Positions 12,949 through 22,770 of a DNA stretch of 64,000 nt are shown in pieces. A program made the position numbers and the translations under genes. The notes beneath the pieces are model-generated. The model did not search any database. It had not been told where the DNA came from and worked only from the letters and a program-made list of their open reading frames with translations. The DNA is from Acidobacteriota bacterium. Its GTDB lineage: Bacteria > Acidobacteriota > Terriglobia > Acidiferrales > UBA7541. The stretch covers positions 1 through 64,000 of the forward strand of contig JABCZJ010000022.1 of assembly GCA_013289715.1 (NCBI GenBank), written 5' to 3'. Position 1 is the stretch's first letter; each line of letters starts with the position of its first letter.

Positions 12949-14036
12949 GCCAAATTTTGCACGCCTACCTTCTCGCCTATGTTTACTGGCTTATGATTCC
13001 GCTCGGCTGCATGGCGATCTTGATGATGCACCACCTTACCGGCGGCTGGTGGGGCTATCCCATCCGCCGGCTGCTCGAAGCCGGCTCGCGAACGTTCGGC
13101 GTCATGGCGCTTCTTTTCATCCCCATCTTGATCGGAATGAAGCCCATCTATCCGTGGGTGAATCCGCCCGAAGAGATGACCCACAATCCGAATTATCATT
13201 TCAAGCTGGCCTACTTGAACCCGAGCTTTTTCATCGTGCGCGCCCTCATTTATTTCGCGATCTTGATGGGCTTGGCTCATTTCCTGAATAAATGGTCGCG
13301 CGAACAAGATGCAACTGGCGATCCGCGCCTCGCGAAATATCTGGAAGGCATCAGCGGCCCCGGCTTGATCTTGTGGGGCATGGCCGTATCGTTTGCGATG
13401 ATTGACTGGGTGATGTCGCTCGAGCCGGAATGGTTCTCCACCATTTACGGCATGATTTTCATGATTGTGGCCGCGCTCACCGCAATGTCCTTCGTGATTT
13501 TCGTTCTGCGCCGCCTGACGGACGATGAGCGCGGCAAGGAAGTCAGAGAAAACGTGACGCCCGGGCAGTTCAACGACCTCGGCAACCTGATGCTGGCGTT
13601 CACCATGCTCTGGGCGTACTTGTCGTTCTCGCAGTTCCTGATCATCTGGGCGGGAAATATCAAGGACGAAATTCCCTGGTACATGACGCGAGCCTTCGGC
13701 GGTTGGGGAAAGCTCGCGGTCGTTTTGATCGTCCTGCACTTCGCGCTGCCTTTCCTGCTGCTCTTGCAGCGCAACGTGAAGCGCCGCGTGGATCGCCTTT
13801 CCGCTGTGGCCGCCATGATGATCGTCCTGAGCGTGGTGGACGTGTACTGGCTGATGGTGCCGGCTTACGAAAAAGATGGCCCGCACATGGGCTCCCTATT
13901 TTGGGACATTTTTTGCCTCGTCGTGATCGGCGCGCTCTGGATCGCAACATATTTCTGGCAGCTCGGCAAAATGCCGCTGCTGCCGTTGCACGACCCGCGG
14001 TTCGAAGGAGAGCTCCAGCATGAGCATGGAGACTAA
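12945..14036 (+). CDS. actF: Alternative complex III subunit ActF, NrfD-like membrane subunit
   Basis: Multi-TM protein (AYLLAYVYWLMIPLGCMAILMMHHLTGGWWGYPIRRLLEAGSRTF), overlaps the actE stop. Confidence 0.9.
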   Translation: MSQILHAYLLAYVYWLMIPLGCMAILMMHHLTGGWWGYPIRRLLEAGSRTFGVMALLFIPILIGMKPIYPWVNPPEEMTHNPNYHFKLAYLNPSFFIVRALIYFAILMGLAHFLNKWSREQDATGDPRLAKYLEGISGPGLILWGMAVSFAMIDWVMSLEPEWFSTIYGMIFMIVAALTAMSFVIFVLRRLTDDERGKEVRENVTPGQFNDLGNLMLAFTMLWAYLSFSQFLIIWAGNIKDEIPWYMTRAFGGWGKLAVVLIVLHFALPFLLLLQRNVKRRVDRLSAVAAMMIVLSVVDVYWLMVPAYEKDGPHMGSLFWDIFCLVVIGALWIATYFWQLGKMPLLPLHDPRFEGELQHEHGD

Positions 14037-14559
14037 GCACGGGCCGGGCCAGCCGGCTGCTCCGGATGGCTCGCACGAAGGCTACGAACGCAGCGACGCC
14101 GACTCGCGTGGATTGCTGCACTCCGGCGCGTGGCTCATCGCCGTGCTGGTTGTCGTATTCTTCTCGATGGCGTGGTTGTTTGATTTTTATGGCAAAGTGC
14201 AGAGCCTCGGCAAGCCCGCTTCACCTTTTGAAGATGCGCGCGTGCTACCTCCCGCGCCGCGCTTGCAAGTGCAACCGCGCGCCGAGCTGCATGCCTATTG
14301 CGAGCAGCAGGACAAACTTCTGAATTCCTATGGTTGGGCGGACGAGCACAACGGCGTAGTGCGCATCCCCGTGGATCGCGCCATGGAGCTGACGCTGCAG
14401 CAGGGTCTGCCCGCGCGCGCTCCGGGAGATATTCCCGCCGGCGTCAGCAATCCGCCGCGCTTTACGCCCGACGTTAGCGACCAGGACCAGACCGGGCCAT
14501 GCGGGTTCGTGCTGGAGCGCGATAAGGACCTTGAAATGAGCCAAGAGGTGAGGCACTAG
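14020..14559 (+). CDS. Uncharacterised single-TM protein of the ACIII/cox operon
   Basis: One TM (GAWLIAVLVVVFFSMAWLFDFYGKVQ), then PPAPRLQVQPRAELHAYCEQQDKLLNSYGWADEHNGVVRIPVDRAMELTLQQGLP; overlaps the actF end. Confidence 0.8.
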   Translation: MSMETKHGPGQPAAPDGSHEGYERSDADSRGLLHSGAWLIAVLVVVFFSMAWLFDFYGKVQSLGKPASPFEDARVLPPAPRLQVQPRAELHAYCEQQDKLLNSYGWADEHNGVVRIPVDRAMELTLQQGLPARAPGDIPAGVSNPPRFTPDVSDQDQTGPCGFVLERDKDLEMSQEVRH

Positions 14560-14560
14560 A

Positions 14561-15433
14561 GTGTTGGCATCGGGCAGATTCGGCCTGCGTCACGCGATGC
14601 TGACATCGCTGGCGGCAGCGGCTGCGGCATTCCTGTCGCTCGCTCCTGGCGCCGCGGCGCAACTCGCGTCAGACCCGATGCAGAGTGCGGGTGTGCGCCC
14701 TGAACTTCTGAAACAGGTCGGCATCGACCAAAAACTGAACCAAACGATTCCGCTAAACTTGACCTTCCGCGACGAGAACGGCCAGACCGTGCAGCTTGCA
14801 CAATTTTTCGGACACAAGCCCGTGATTCTCACGCTCGTCTATTACAACTGCCCGATGCTCTGCACCCAGGTTCTGAACGGCGTCGAATCCGGACTGAAGG
14901 AATTGCAAACGGACATTGGCAAACAATTTGAAGTCGTCACCGTAAGCATCGACCCCACGGAATCGCATGTGCTGGCGAAAGTAAAACAGGAAATGTACGT
15001 CGGAATGTACGGCCGCCCGGATGCCGCGCAGGGCTGGCATTTCCTTACCGGCGACGAGCCGCAAATCAAGCAGCTGGCCGACGCGGTGGGATTTCGTTAC
15101 GCTTACGATCCCGATACCAAGCAGTTCGCGCACGCCAGCGCCATCATGCTTCTCACACCCGAGGGAAAAATTTCGCGCTATTTTTACGGTATTCAGTACC
15201 CTTCGCGCGATCTGCGCTTGGGACTGGTGGAGGCGTCGGAAGGAAAGATCGGCACGCCCGTGGATCAGGTTCTGCTGTTCTGCTATCACTACGATCCTGC
15301 GACGGGAAAATATGGGCTGCTGATTTCGCGCGTCATCCAGGCCGGCGGAGCGCTTACGGTATTGATCCTGGGAATCGCGATGCTGATTCTGTTTCGCGGC
15401 GAGCATTACGCGCTGCCGCAAAGAAAAGCATAA
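14561..15433 (+). CDS. SCO1/SenC family copper chaperone with C-terminal TM
   Basis: CPMLC copper motif, FEVVTVSIDPTES, later HASAIMLLTPEGKISRYFYG; adjacent to cox genes. Confidence 0.9.
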   Translation: MLASGRFGLRHAMLTSLAAAAAAFLSLAPGAAAQLASDPMQSAGVRPELLKQVGIDQKLNQTIPLNLTFRDENGQTVQLAQFFGHKPVILTLVYYNCPMLCTQVLNGVESGLKELQTDIGKQFEVVTVSIDPTESHVLAKVKQEMYVGMYGRPDAAQGWHFLTGDEPQIKQLADAVGFRYAYDPDTKQFAHASAIMLLTPEGKISRYFYGIQYPSRDLRLGLVEASEGKIGTPVDQVLLFCYHYDPATGKYGLLISRVIQAGGALTVLILGIAMLILFRGEHYALPQRKA

Positions 15434-15502
15434 AGAGGCGCAGCCGGCGTTCCGATATCCGCCACGCGCTTACGGAAACATCAGAGGTTCACTGACACAC
15501 AG

Positions 15503-16501
15503 ATGCTCACGGGTCTGATGCAATCGGGCTTCACAAACATGGCCGCCGCCGTGGCCGCGATTCCCATTCACCCCACGTCCGCCTCCACCATCTCGGATAG
15601 CGTGGACCATCTCTACTACTTCCTGACGGCGATCACCCTGTTCTTCACCTTCGGGATCTTCACCACGATTTTCTATTTCATGGTGAGGTTCCGCCGCCGC
15701 TCGCCCGATGAGCAGCCCGCGGACACCAAGACGCACATGGCGCTGGAACTTACCTGGACCATAGTGCCCACGCTGATCACCGTCGTGATTTTCGTCTGGG
15801 CTTCCAGCCTCTATTTCGAAAATTCGCGCCCGCCTGAAGCCGCGACCGAAGTTTTTGTCGTCGGCAAGCAATGGATGTGGCACATCCAGCACCCCGAAGG
15901 CCCGCGCGAAATCAATGAATTGCACGTCCCGGTCAACGCGCCCATCAAGATCACCATGACGTCCGACGACGTGATTCACGATTTCTACATCCCCGCGTTC
16001 CGCGTCAAAAAAGACGCCGTCCCCGGCCGCTACACCTCAATCTGGTTCCAGGCCACCAAGATCGGCACCTACCATATTTTCTGCGCGCAATATTGCGGCG
16101 CGGACCACGCCGAAATGATCGGCTGGGTCTACGTCATGTCCCCCACCGACTACGCCGCGTGGCTTTCCGGCGGCGCGCGCAGCGAATCCATGGCCCAGAC
16201 CGGCGAGCGCCTCTTCACCCAGTTCGGCTGCATCACCTGCCACGTGGCGGACAATACCGGCCGCGGTCCTTCGCTCGTGGGCCTCTACGGCAAACCGGAA
16301 AAATTGCGCAACGGCGACATGAAGCTCGTGGATGAGGCGCTGATTCGCCAGGCAATCGTGACTCCCAATTCCATCATCCTGCCCAACTATCCGCCGATCA
16401 TGCCCACCTTCCAGGGCCAGATCAACGAGGAGCAGGTGCTGCAACTGATCGCTTACGTCAAGTCGCTCGGGACGGAAGAAAGGAAGACGAACGGGAAATG
16501 A
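15503..16501 (+). CDS. coxB: Cytochrome c oxidase subunit II with fused C-terminal cytochrome c domain (caa3 type)
   Basis: CuA motif [18 protein letters not shown] plus CITCH heme motif. Confidence 0.93.
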   Translation: MLTGLMQSGFTNMAAAVAAIPIHPTSASTISDSVDHLYYFLTAITLFFTFGIFTTIFYFMVRFRRRSPDEQPADTKTHMALELTWTIVPTLITVVIFVWASSLYFENSRPPEAATEVFVVGKQWMWHIQHPEGPREINELHVPVNAPIKITMTSDDVIHDFYIPAFRVKKDAVPGRYTSIWFQATKIGTYHIFCAQYCGADHAEMIGWVYVMSPTDYAAWLSGGARSESMAQTGERLFTQFGCITCHVADNTGRGPSLVGLYGKPEKLRNGDMKLVDEALIRQAIVTPNSIILPNYPPIMPTFQGQINEEQVLQLIAYVKSLGTEERKTNGK

Positions 16502-18144
16502 GCACCACAGTCATTCCAGAATTGCCCGGGCAAGAAATTCCGGCCGAATCGCGCGTCAATTATTTGAACGCGAGCTACGGCGTGAAATCCTGGCTGCTTA
16601 CCACCGACCACAAACGCATCGCGCTGCTGTACCTAGGCTCGATTACGCTGATGTTCTTCGTGGGCGGCTTCTTCGCCGTGCTGATGCGCCTGCACCTGAT
16701 CGAACCGCAGGGCGCGCTGGTGGCGCCGGAAACTTACAACAAGCTCTTCACCATGCACGGCGTGATCATGGTGTTCTTCTTCCTGGTCCCGTCAATTCCG
16801 GCGACGCTTGGCAATTTCCTGGTGCCCATGATGATCGGCGCACGCGACCTGGCATTCCCGCGCCTGAACCTGCTCAGCTGGTACATTTATATAATCGGCG
16901 CGGCCTTTACTCTGTATGCGGTAATTTCCGGCGGCGTGGATACTGGCTGGACGTTCTACACGCCCTACAGCAGCACTTTTTCACACACCAGCGTGATCCC
17001 CACCGCGCTCGGCGTATTCATCACGGGCTTCTCTTCGATTCTCACCGGCCTGAATTTCGTGGTCACCATTCACAAAATGCGCGCGCCCGGGCTGACATGG
17101 TTCCGCTTGCCGCTCTTCATCTGGGCGATGTATGCCACCAGCATTATTTTCATCCTGGGCACGCCGGTAATCGCCATCACCCTCTTCCTGCTGGGCCTCG
17201 AGCGCCTCTTGCACATCGGCATTTTCGATCCCGCCATTGGCGGCGATCCCATTTTGTTCCAGCACATGTTCTGGTTCTACTCGCATCCCGCTGTGTACAT
17301 CATGATTCTGCCCGGCATGGGCGTGATGAGCGAACTGATCACATGTTTCTCGCGCAAACGCATTTTCGGCTACACCTTCGTCGCGTTTTCCAGCCTGGCG
17401 ATCGCGATCATCAGCTTCCTGGTGTGGGGCCATCACATGTTCGTCACCGGCCAATCTATTTACGCCGGCTTGATTTTCTCCGTGCTCAGCTTTCTGGTCG
17501 CGATTCCCTCCGCCGTGAAAGTTTTCAATTGGACTGCCACGCTCTACAAGGGTTCGATTTCCTACGACGCGCCAATGCTCTATGCGCTCGGCTTTATCGG
17601 CCTGTTCACCATGGGCGGCCTTACGGGATTGTTTCTGGCATCGCTCGCGACGGACGTTCACCTCAACGGCACGTATTTCATCGTCGCGCATTTTCACTAC
17701 ATCATGGTCGGTGGTGCGGTGATGGCCTACCTGGGTGGCATCCATTTCTGGTGGCCGAAAATTACCGGACGCATGTATCCAGACGGCTGGGCGCGCTTCG
17801 CCGCGCTGGTGATTTTCGTGGGATTCAACCTGACGTTCTTCCCGCAATTCGTGCTGGGCTACCTGGGCATGCCGCGCCGCTACGCCGTTTATCCCACCGA
17901 ATTCCAGGTGCTCAACGTGATGTCCTCCGCCGGCGCTTCCATTCTCGGCATCGGGTATCTGATTCCGCTGATCTACTTACTTTGGTCTATTCGCTACGGC
18001 CCGATCGCCGGACCGAATCCCTGGGGCGCGAAGGGCCTCGAGTGGGAGACTCCTTCGCCGCCGCCCACTGAAAATTTCGAGGAGATTCCCGTGGTTACCG
18101 CAGACGCTTACGACTACGCGAATGTGGGAGGGTCCCGTGTCTGA
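16498..18144 (+). CDS. coxA: Cytochrome c oxidase subunit I (A2-like heme-copper oxidase)
   Basis: Multi-TM protein with [26 protein letters not shown] and [10 protein letters not shown] motifs. Confidence 0.95.
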   Translation: MSTTVIPELPGQEIPAESRVNYLNASYGVKSWLLTTDHKRIALLYLGSITLMFFVGGFFAVLMRLHLIEPQGALVAPETYNKLFTMHGVIMVFFFLVPSIPATLGNFLVPMMIGARDLAFPRLNLLSWYIYIIGAAFTLYAVISGGVDTGWTFYTPYSSTFSHTSVIPTALGVFITGFSSILTGLNFVVTIHKMRAPGLTWFRLPLFIWAMYATSIIFILGTPVIAITLFLLGLERLLHIGIFDPAIGGDPILFQHMFWFYSHPAVYIMILPGMGVMSELITCFSRKRIFGYTFVAFSSLAIAIISFLVWGHHMFVTGQSIYAGLIFSVLSFLVAIPSAVKVFNWTATLYKGSISYDAPMLYALGFIGLFTMGGLTGLFLASLATDVHLNGTYFIVAHFHYIMVGGAVMAYLGGIHFWWPKITGRMYPDGWARFAALVIFVGFNLTFFPQFVLGYLGMPRRYAVYPTEFQVLNVMSSAGASILGIGYLIPLIYLLWSIRYGPIAGPNPWGAKGLEWETPSPPPTENFEEIPVVTADAYDYANVGGSRV

Positions 18145-18835
18145 TATGGCCGTGCACGCCCCGCATCCGCCGGGTTTCAAACATCAATTCGAGGACATGG
18201 AGCAGCAGCGCGAAGCCGGCAGCCTGGGCATGTGGGTTTTCCTGGTCACCGAAATCATGTTCTTCGGCGGCCTTTTCGCCACCTACATTATTTATCGCAC
18301 GCTATACTTGACCGCCTTTGAAGAGGGCAGCCGCCTCCTCAACGTGAAATTCGGCGCCGCGAACACCGCAGTGCTCATCGGCAGCAGCTTGACCATGGCC
18401 CTGGCGATCCATGCGGCGCAAGCCGGCAAGAAAAAATCCGAACAGGTGATGTATCTGGTCCTCACCATGATCCTGGGCGCGCTGTTCCTGTTCTTGAAAT
18501 TCAACTACGAGTGGCGGGCCGATTATCACGAGCATCTGATTCCCGGCTTCGGCTTCATCATCCGGCCGGAATGGGGCGCGGCGGGTACGCACGTTCCGCT
18601 GTACTTCTGCTTTTACTTTTTCATGACCGGCCTCCACGCGATGCACATGATTATCGGTTTTGGCATCCTGGGGACGCTCACCGTGATGGCCCATCGCGGG
18701 CGCTTCAGCTCCGAATATTACGCGCCGCTCGAAGTAAGCGGCCTGTACTGGCACTTCGTCGATATCGTCTGGATTTTCCTGTTTCCGTTGTTGTATCTGA
18801 TCGGCGGCAGGTTTGCCTTACCGGGGGTGCACTAA
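18137..18835 (+). CDS. coxC: Cytochrome c oxidase subunit III
   Basis: [27 protein letters not shown] and [22 protein letters not shown] start at 18137 preceded by GGGAGGG; overlaps coxA. Confidence 0.92.
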   Translation: MSDMAVHAPHPPGFKHQFEDMEQQREAGSLGMWVFLVTEIMFFGGLFATYIIYRTLYLTAFEEGSRLLNVKFGAANTAVLIGSSLTMALAIHAAQAGKKKSEQVMYLVLTMILGALFLFLKFNYEWRADYHEHLIPGFGFIIRPEWGAAGTHVPLYFCFYFFMTGLHAMHMIIGFGILGTLTVMAHRGRFSSEYYAPLEVSGLYWHFVDIVWIFLFPLLYLIGGRFALPGVH

Positions 18836-19218
18836 TGTCCGGGCATGTGGTTCCCGTCAAAACCTACCTCGGAATATTTGTCGCGCTGCTGGTTCTGACT
18901 GCGCTCACCACCGGCGTCGCGTTCGTGGATTTCGGGGATATTCACACAGGAATTCGCTTGATTGAGGTGATTCCGCTGAACACCGTGGTGGCTCTGGCTA
19001 TCGCAGTGGTGAAAATGCTGCTGGTAATCCTATTCTTCATGCATGTGAAGTACAGCAGCAGCCTCACGAAGATTGTAGTGATGACGGGATTTCTGTTCCT
19101 CGCGATTCTGGTGTCCTTCACTTTGGCCGACGAACTCACCCGCGGCTGGACCCCCGAAGCCGGCGGCTGGAACACCGCGCTCCCCACGATTCTTCCCTTA
19201 CTCCGCAGCCTCTTCTAA
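18835..19218 (+). CDS. coxD: Cytochrome c oxidase subunit IV
   Basis: Small three-TM protein (YLGIFVALLVLTALTTGVAFVDFG...KMLLVILFFMHVKYSS) starting at the TAATG overlap with coxC. The track ORF begins too early. Confidence 0.88.
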   Translation: MSGHVVPVKTYLGIFVALLVLTALTTGVAFVDFGDIHTGIRLIEVIPLNTVVALAIAVVKMLLVILFFMHVKYSSSLTKIVVMTGFLFLAILVSFTLADELTRGWTPEAGGWNTALPTILPLLRSLF

Positions 19219-20435
19219 CGCGGCGCCGCGCGAAAGGCGACCACGGCGTTCAACCCGCCGAACGCAAAAGAATTCGACAGCGCCGCTTCCACGCGCAATG
19301 CCCGCGGCTGATTGGGAATGTAGTCCAGGTCGCACTCCGGATCGCGCTCGTTGAAGTTCGCAGTAGGCGGCAGAATGCCGTGGTACAGCGCCAGAATCGT
19401 CGCGATCGCTTCCAGCGCGCCGGCCGCTCCCAGCGCGTGGCCGTGCATGGATTTTGTCGAGCTGACGCCAATTTTGTCCGCGTGCGCGCCGAAAACTTCA
19501 CGAATCGCGGTGCTTTCCACTGGATCATTTCCGGGCGTGCCGGTGCCATGCGCGTTGATGTAACCGATGTCTTCCGGCGCCAGTCCCGCTTCGCGCATCG
19601 CCCCGCGCATCGCGCGCACCGGACCGTGCACCGCGGGTTGCGTCAAATGATGCGCGTCAGCGGTCATCCCGAATCCGCAAATTTCGGCAAAGATCTTCGC
19701 ACCACGCGCTCGCGCCGCGTCCATCGGCTCCAGCACCATCATCGCGCCGCCCTCGCCCAGAATCATTCCGCGGCGGTCCTTGCTGAAAGGCCGGCAAGTG
19801 TCCGGCGCGATCACGCGCATCGCTTCCCACGCCTTCAGCATGCCGATGTTGAATATCGATTCGCTGCCGCCGGTCATCGCGGCGTCCGCCTCGCCGTCAC
19901 GCACCAGCCGGAACGCCTGCCCGATCGCGTGATTCGCCGAAGAGCAAGCAGTAGAAACGGTGTACGTCGGGCCGCTCATCCCCAGGTCCATTGCGATGTG
20001 GCTCGCGCCGGCGTTGGACATGGTCTTCGGAATCGTCAGCGGATGAACGCGCCCGCGCCCCTCCACCCAAAGGTCCTGGAAACCGGCCTCGATGGCCGCC
20101 TGCCCGCCCACCGCCGAACCGCACACAATCGCGGAGCGCTCGCGCAATTCCGGCGTCAACTCCAGTCCAGAATTCTGCAGTGCCTCGCGCGCCGCCACGA
20201 CGGAAAATTGCGCGAAGCGATCAATGTAGGCGTCTTTCCCGCCCGGGAAATGCTTCACGGGATCGTAACCCGTCACTTCCGCGCCGTTCTTGAATCGCAG
20301 CGTGGAGCAGTCGGCGCCCTGGATCGGACCAATAGCGGGGCGGCCTTCGCTGAGGGATTTCCAGTTTTCCTCGAGGTTCAAACCCAGCGGAGAAATGATT
20401 CCCAGTCCTGTGATGGCGACGCGGCGTGGGGCCAT
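19215..20435 (-). CDS. fabF: Beta-ketoacyl-ACP synthase II
   Basis: VSTACSSANHAIGQAF active site, INAHGTGTPGNDPVE, STKSMHGHALGAAGALEAI. Confidence 0.93.
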   Translation of the reverse strand: MAPRRVAITGLGIISPLGLNLEENWKSLSEGRPAIGPIQGADCSTLRFKNGAEVTGYDPVKHFPGGKDAYIDRFAQFSVVAAREALQNSGLELTPELRERSAIVCGSAVGGQAAIEAGFQDLWVEGRGRVHPLTIPKTMSNAGASHIAMDLGMSGPTYTVSTACSSANHAIGQAFRLVRDGEADAAMTGGSESIFNIGMLKAWEAMRVIAPDTCRPFSKDRRGMILGEGGAMMVLEPMDAARARGAKIFAEICGFGMTADAHHLTQPAVHGPVRAMRGAMREAGLAPEDIGYINAHGTGTPGNDPVESTAIREVFGAHADKIGVSSTKSMHGHALGAAGALEAIATILALYHGILPPTANFNERDPECDLDYIPNQPRALRVEAALSNSFAFGGLNAVVAFRAAPR

Positions 20436-20438
20436 TCG

Positions 20439-20720
20439 TCAGTCCGCCGGTGTGGCCGAGCCCAGGGAAGTATCGGGCGGCGCGGCGGCAATAATCTTCT
20501 TGATGCCTTCCACAACGTCGTTGACGGTGCGCAGCGAGCGCACGTCGTCGTCGGGAATGGAGATCTTGAACGCATTTTCCAACTCGAAGAGCAACGTGAA
20601 GACGTCCAGCGAATCAATACCCAGATCCTGCAAATTTGTGTCCAGCTTGATCGTGTCCGCCGGTATGCGTTTCACCGAAGCCAGCGTCGAAATTACTTTT
20701 TCTGCGACTACGTCAGACAT
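20439..20720 (-). CDS. acpP: Acyl carrier protein
   Basis: DLGIDSLDVFTLLFELENAF phosphopantetheine site; start MSDVVAEKVISTLASVK at 20720. Confidence 0.9.
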   Translation of the reverse strand: MSDVVAEKVISTLASVKRIPADTIKLDTNLQDLGIDSLDVFTLLFELENAFKISIPDDDVRSLRTVNDVVEGIKKIIAAAPPDTSLGSATPAD

Positions 20721-20902
20721 CAAGCGTATCCTCCGTCCCTTCGATGCATCTGGTGATTGGCGAGGTGCGGCCGGGTCGCGCCGCAGCTGCAGGGAATCCG
20801 GCCCGTTTTCCACCCCGTAAAACGTAGCCCAAGCCCAGCACGAAATCAAATTCTAGCAGGACTACGCGCCACCCGGGCCGACTGTTTTTCTCCGGCCCGG
20901 CT

Positions 20903-21466
20903 TCAGTGCATTTGCATCGCTGGCGCGGTGGGCGCCGCCGGAGCGGCTTCCAGCGCGGCACCCGCCGGCGGCGCCAGTTCCTTCAGCACGGAGGGAGGAA
21001 GTTTTTGCACGTTGCTCAGGAAAGTCACCAGCTGCCAAATCTGTCCATCGTTGAGCGTCTTGCTCCACGCCGGCATTCCAGACCAGCGAATCCCGTGCTG
21101 AATGATGTAGAAATTCTGGTTCTCCGGCATGTCGGGCGCCTCCTTGAAAAATGCCGGCACCGGCGGATTAAAGGAGCGTCCGAACGGGCTTTCGGGATTC
21201 GAGGGAAGTCCGTGGCAACCCGCGCAATGATTCAAGTAAAGTTGGGCGCCCGCGATTAAATCGGCCTCGTCGGTCGGGACCGGGTTCTTCTGCTCGGGCG
21301 CGTTACGCTCGGTCGAGGCATCTACTGCGGACATGGCCAAATGCCGTTCCGTCGCGGACGGCGCCTGATCGGCGTTGAAACTCACACGGCCTGACTTAAG
21401 CAGGAAATATCCACCGGATGCCAAAACGAACAGAGTCAATATGATTCCGAATAAAAAGGCTTTCAT
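20903..21466 (-). CDS. Membrane-anchored monoheme cytochrome c
   Basis: N-terminal TM, CAGCHGLP heme motif, GMPAWSKTLNDGQIWQLVTFL. Confidence 0.85.
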   Translation of the reverse strand: MKAFLFGIILTLFVLASGGYFLLKSGRVSFNADQAPSATERHLAMSAVDASTERNAPEQKNPVPTDEADLIAGAQLYLNHCAGCHGLPSNPESPFGRSFNPPVPAFFKEAPDMPENQNFYIIQHGIRWSGMPAWSKTLNDGQIWQLVTFLSNVQKLPPSVLKELAPPAGAALEAAPAAPTAPAMQMH

Positions 21467-21513
21467 CGGGGGTTGGCCTCCTGGTTATTTACACGTTCCT
21501 CGCATCCTTACAG

Positions 21514-22725
21514 CTATTTCGGTTCCACCAGACGATTATACTTCTTCAAGACCTCGCGTAGGCGGTCATGCGCTAAAGCCTCCACCGTGTGCCCGTCCGC
21601 GCCGGTCATCGTCTTCGCCGCCACCAACGCGTTCACCACGGCTTCCTCCGTCGCCTGCACCGTAGCTTCGAAGAGCGCGTCCATGCGGCTGTTCGGCAAC
21701 ATCTGCAAATCAACAGTTTTTTTCTGCTCCAATCCCGCGCCGGGATTCGCCGTGGAAAACGCGATAAAAATATCGCCCGAGCCATCGCCGGAAATGCTGC
21801 CCAGCCGTCCCAGCCCGAGCGTCACGCGTTTCGCGATGCGCTTCATCTGGCTCGGCAGCAGTGGTGCGTCCGTCGCCACTACCACGATGATTGAGCCCGT
21901 ATCGTCGCCCCACACGGGATGGCCGGTAATTTCATATCCCACCGGCGTGCCCGCGATGCGCAGCAGATGCCGCACGCCAAAATTGCATTGCACCAGCACG
22001 CCGACGGTGTACCCGCCCAGTTTTTCCGGCAACTGGCGCGACGCCGTGCCCGTGCCACCCTTGAACTCAAAACAAATCATCCCCGTGCCGCCGCCGACGT
22101 TGCCTTCAGCGATCGGTCCGCTGTGCGCATCGCGCATGGCAGCGGCAGCGTCTTCCGCTTGCACGTGAAATCCGTTGATGTCGTTCAGATAGCCGTCCCA
22201 GGTTTCGGCCACCACGGGCAGCGACCACCAGTCTTCTAGAGGCAACCCCGGGCCGTGCTGCAATTGCCAGGCGATCACGCTGTCGCGCACCACTCCCACG
22301 CTGTGCGTGTTCGTGATCATCACCGGCCCATAAAGAAATCCGGATTCCTCGACCCAGGTCGTCCCGGTCATCTCCCCATTACCGTTTTCCGTGAACCATC
22401 CGGCAAACACAGGATCCACGGAATTCTTTCCGCGCGGAAAAACGGCAGTAACGCCGGTACGCACTGGCCCCTTGCCCACCACCAATTTTCCGTCGCCCGA
22501 AATCAGCGTGCGGTACCCGACTTCCACGCCCTTCACATCCGTGATGGAATCCAGCGGCCCCGGCGTTCCTTCAAGCGGCACGCCCAAATCGCGCGCCCGC
22601 ACCTCGCGTTCGAATTTCGTGGCCTGCGCATCGGCGACTGGCGCCGCCGCAAGAATCGCGCAACAAGCCGCAGTCACCGAAGCGACGATCGCAACCAGAA
22701 GGCCCCGCGCCGCAATCTCTTTCAT
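21514..22725 (-). CDS. P1 family peptidase (DmpA-like)
   Basis: Signal peptide; LDSITDVKGVEVGYRTLISG, GNVGGGTGMICFEFKGGTGTASR, LVQCNFG, VVVATDAPLLPSQMKRIAKR. Confidence 0.9.
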   Translation of the reverse strand: MKEIAARGLLVAIVASVTAACCAILAAAPVADAQATKFEREVRARDLGVPLEGTPGPLDSITDVKGVEVGYRTLISGDGKLVVGKGPVRTGVTAVFPRGKNSVDPVFAGWFTENGNGEMTGTTWVEESGFLYGPVMITNTHSVGVVRDSVIAWQLQHGPGLPLEDWWSLPVVAETWDGYLNDINGFHVQAEDAAAAMRDAHSGPIAEGNVGGGTGMICFEFKGGTGTASRQLPEKLGGYTVGVLVQCNFGVRHLLRIAGTPVGYEITGHPVWGDDTGSIIVVVATDAPLLPSQMKRIAKRVTLGLGRLGSISGDGSGDIFIAFSTANPGAGLEQKKTVDLQMLPNSRMDALFEATVQATEEAVVNALVAAKTMTGADGHTVEALAHDRLREVLKKYNRLVEPK

Positions 22726-22770
22726 GCTTTCTCCGCCTGCTTGAAAATCACGCTGCTCAGGAAAACCTCA

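Noticed and set aside
19380-20756. 458-aa plus-strand ORF opposite fabF and acpP
   Set aside because: Antisense artefact of high GC3; minus-strand genes are unambiguous.
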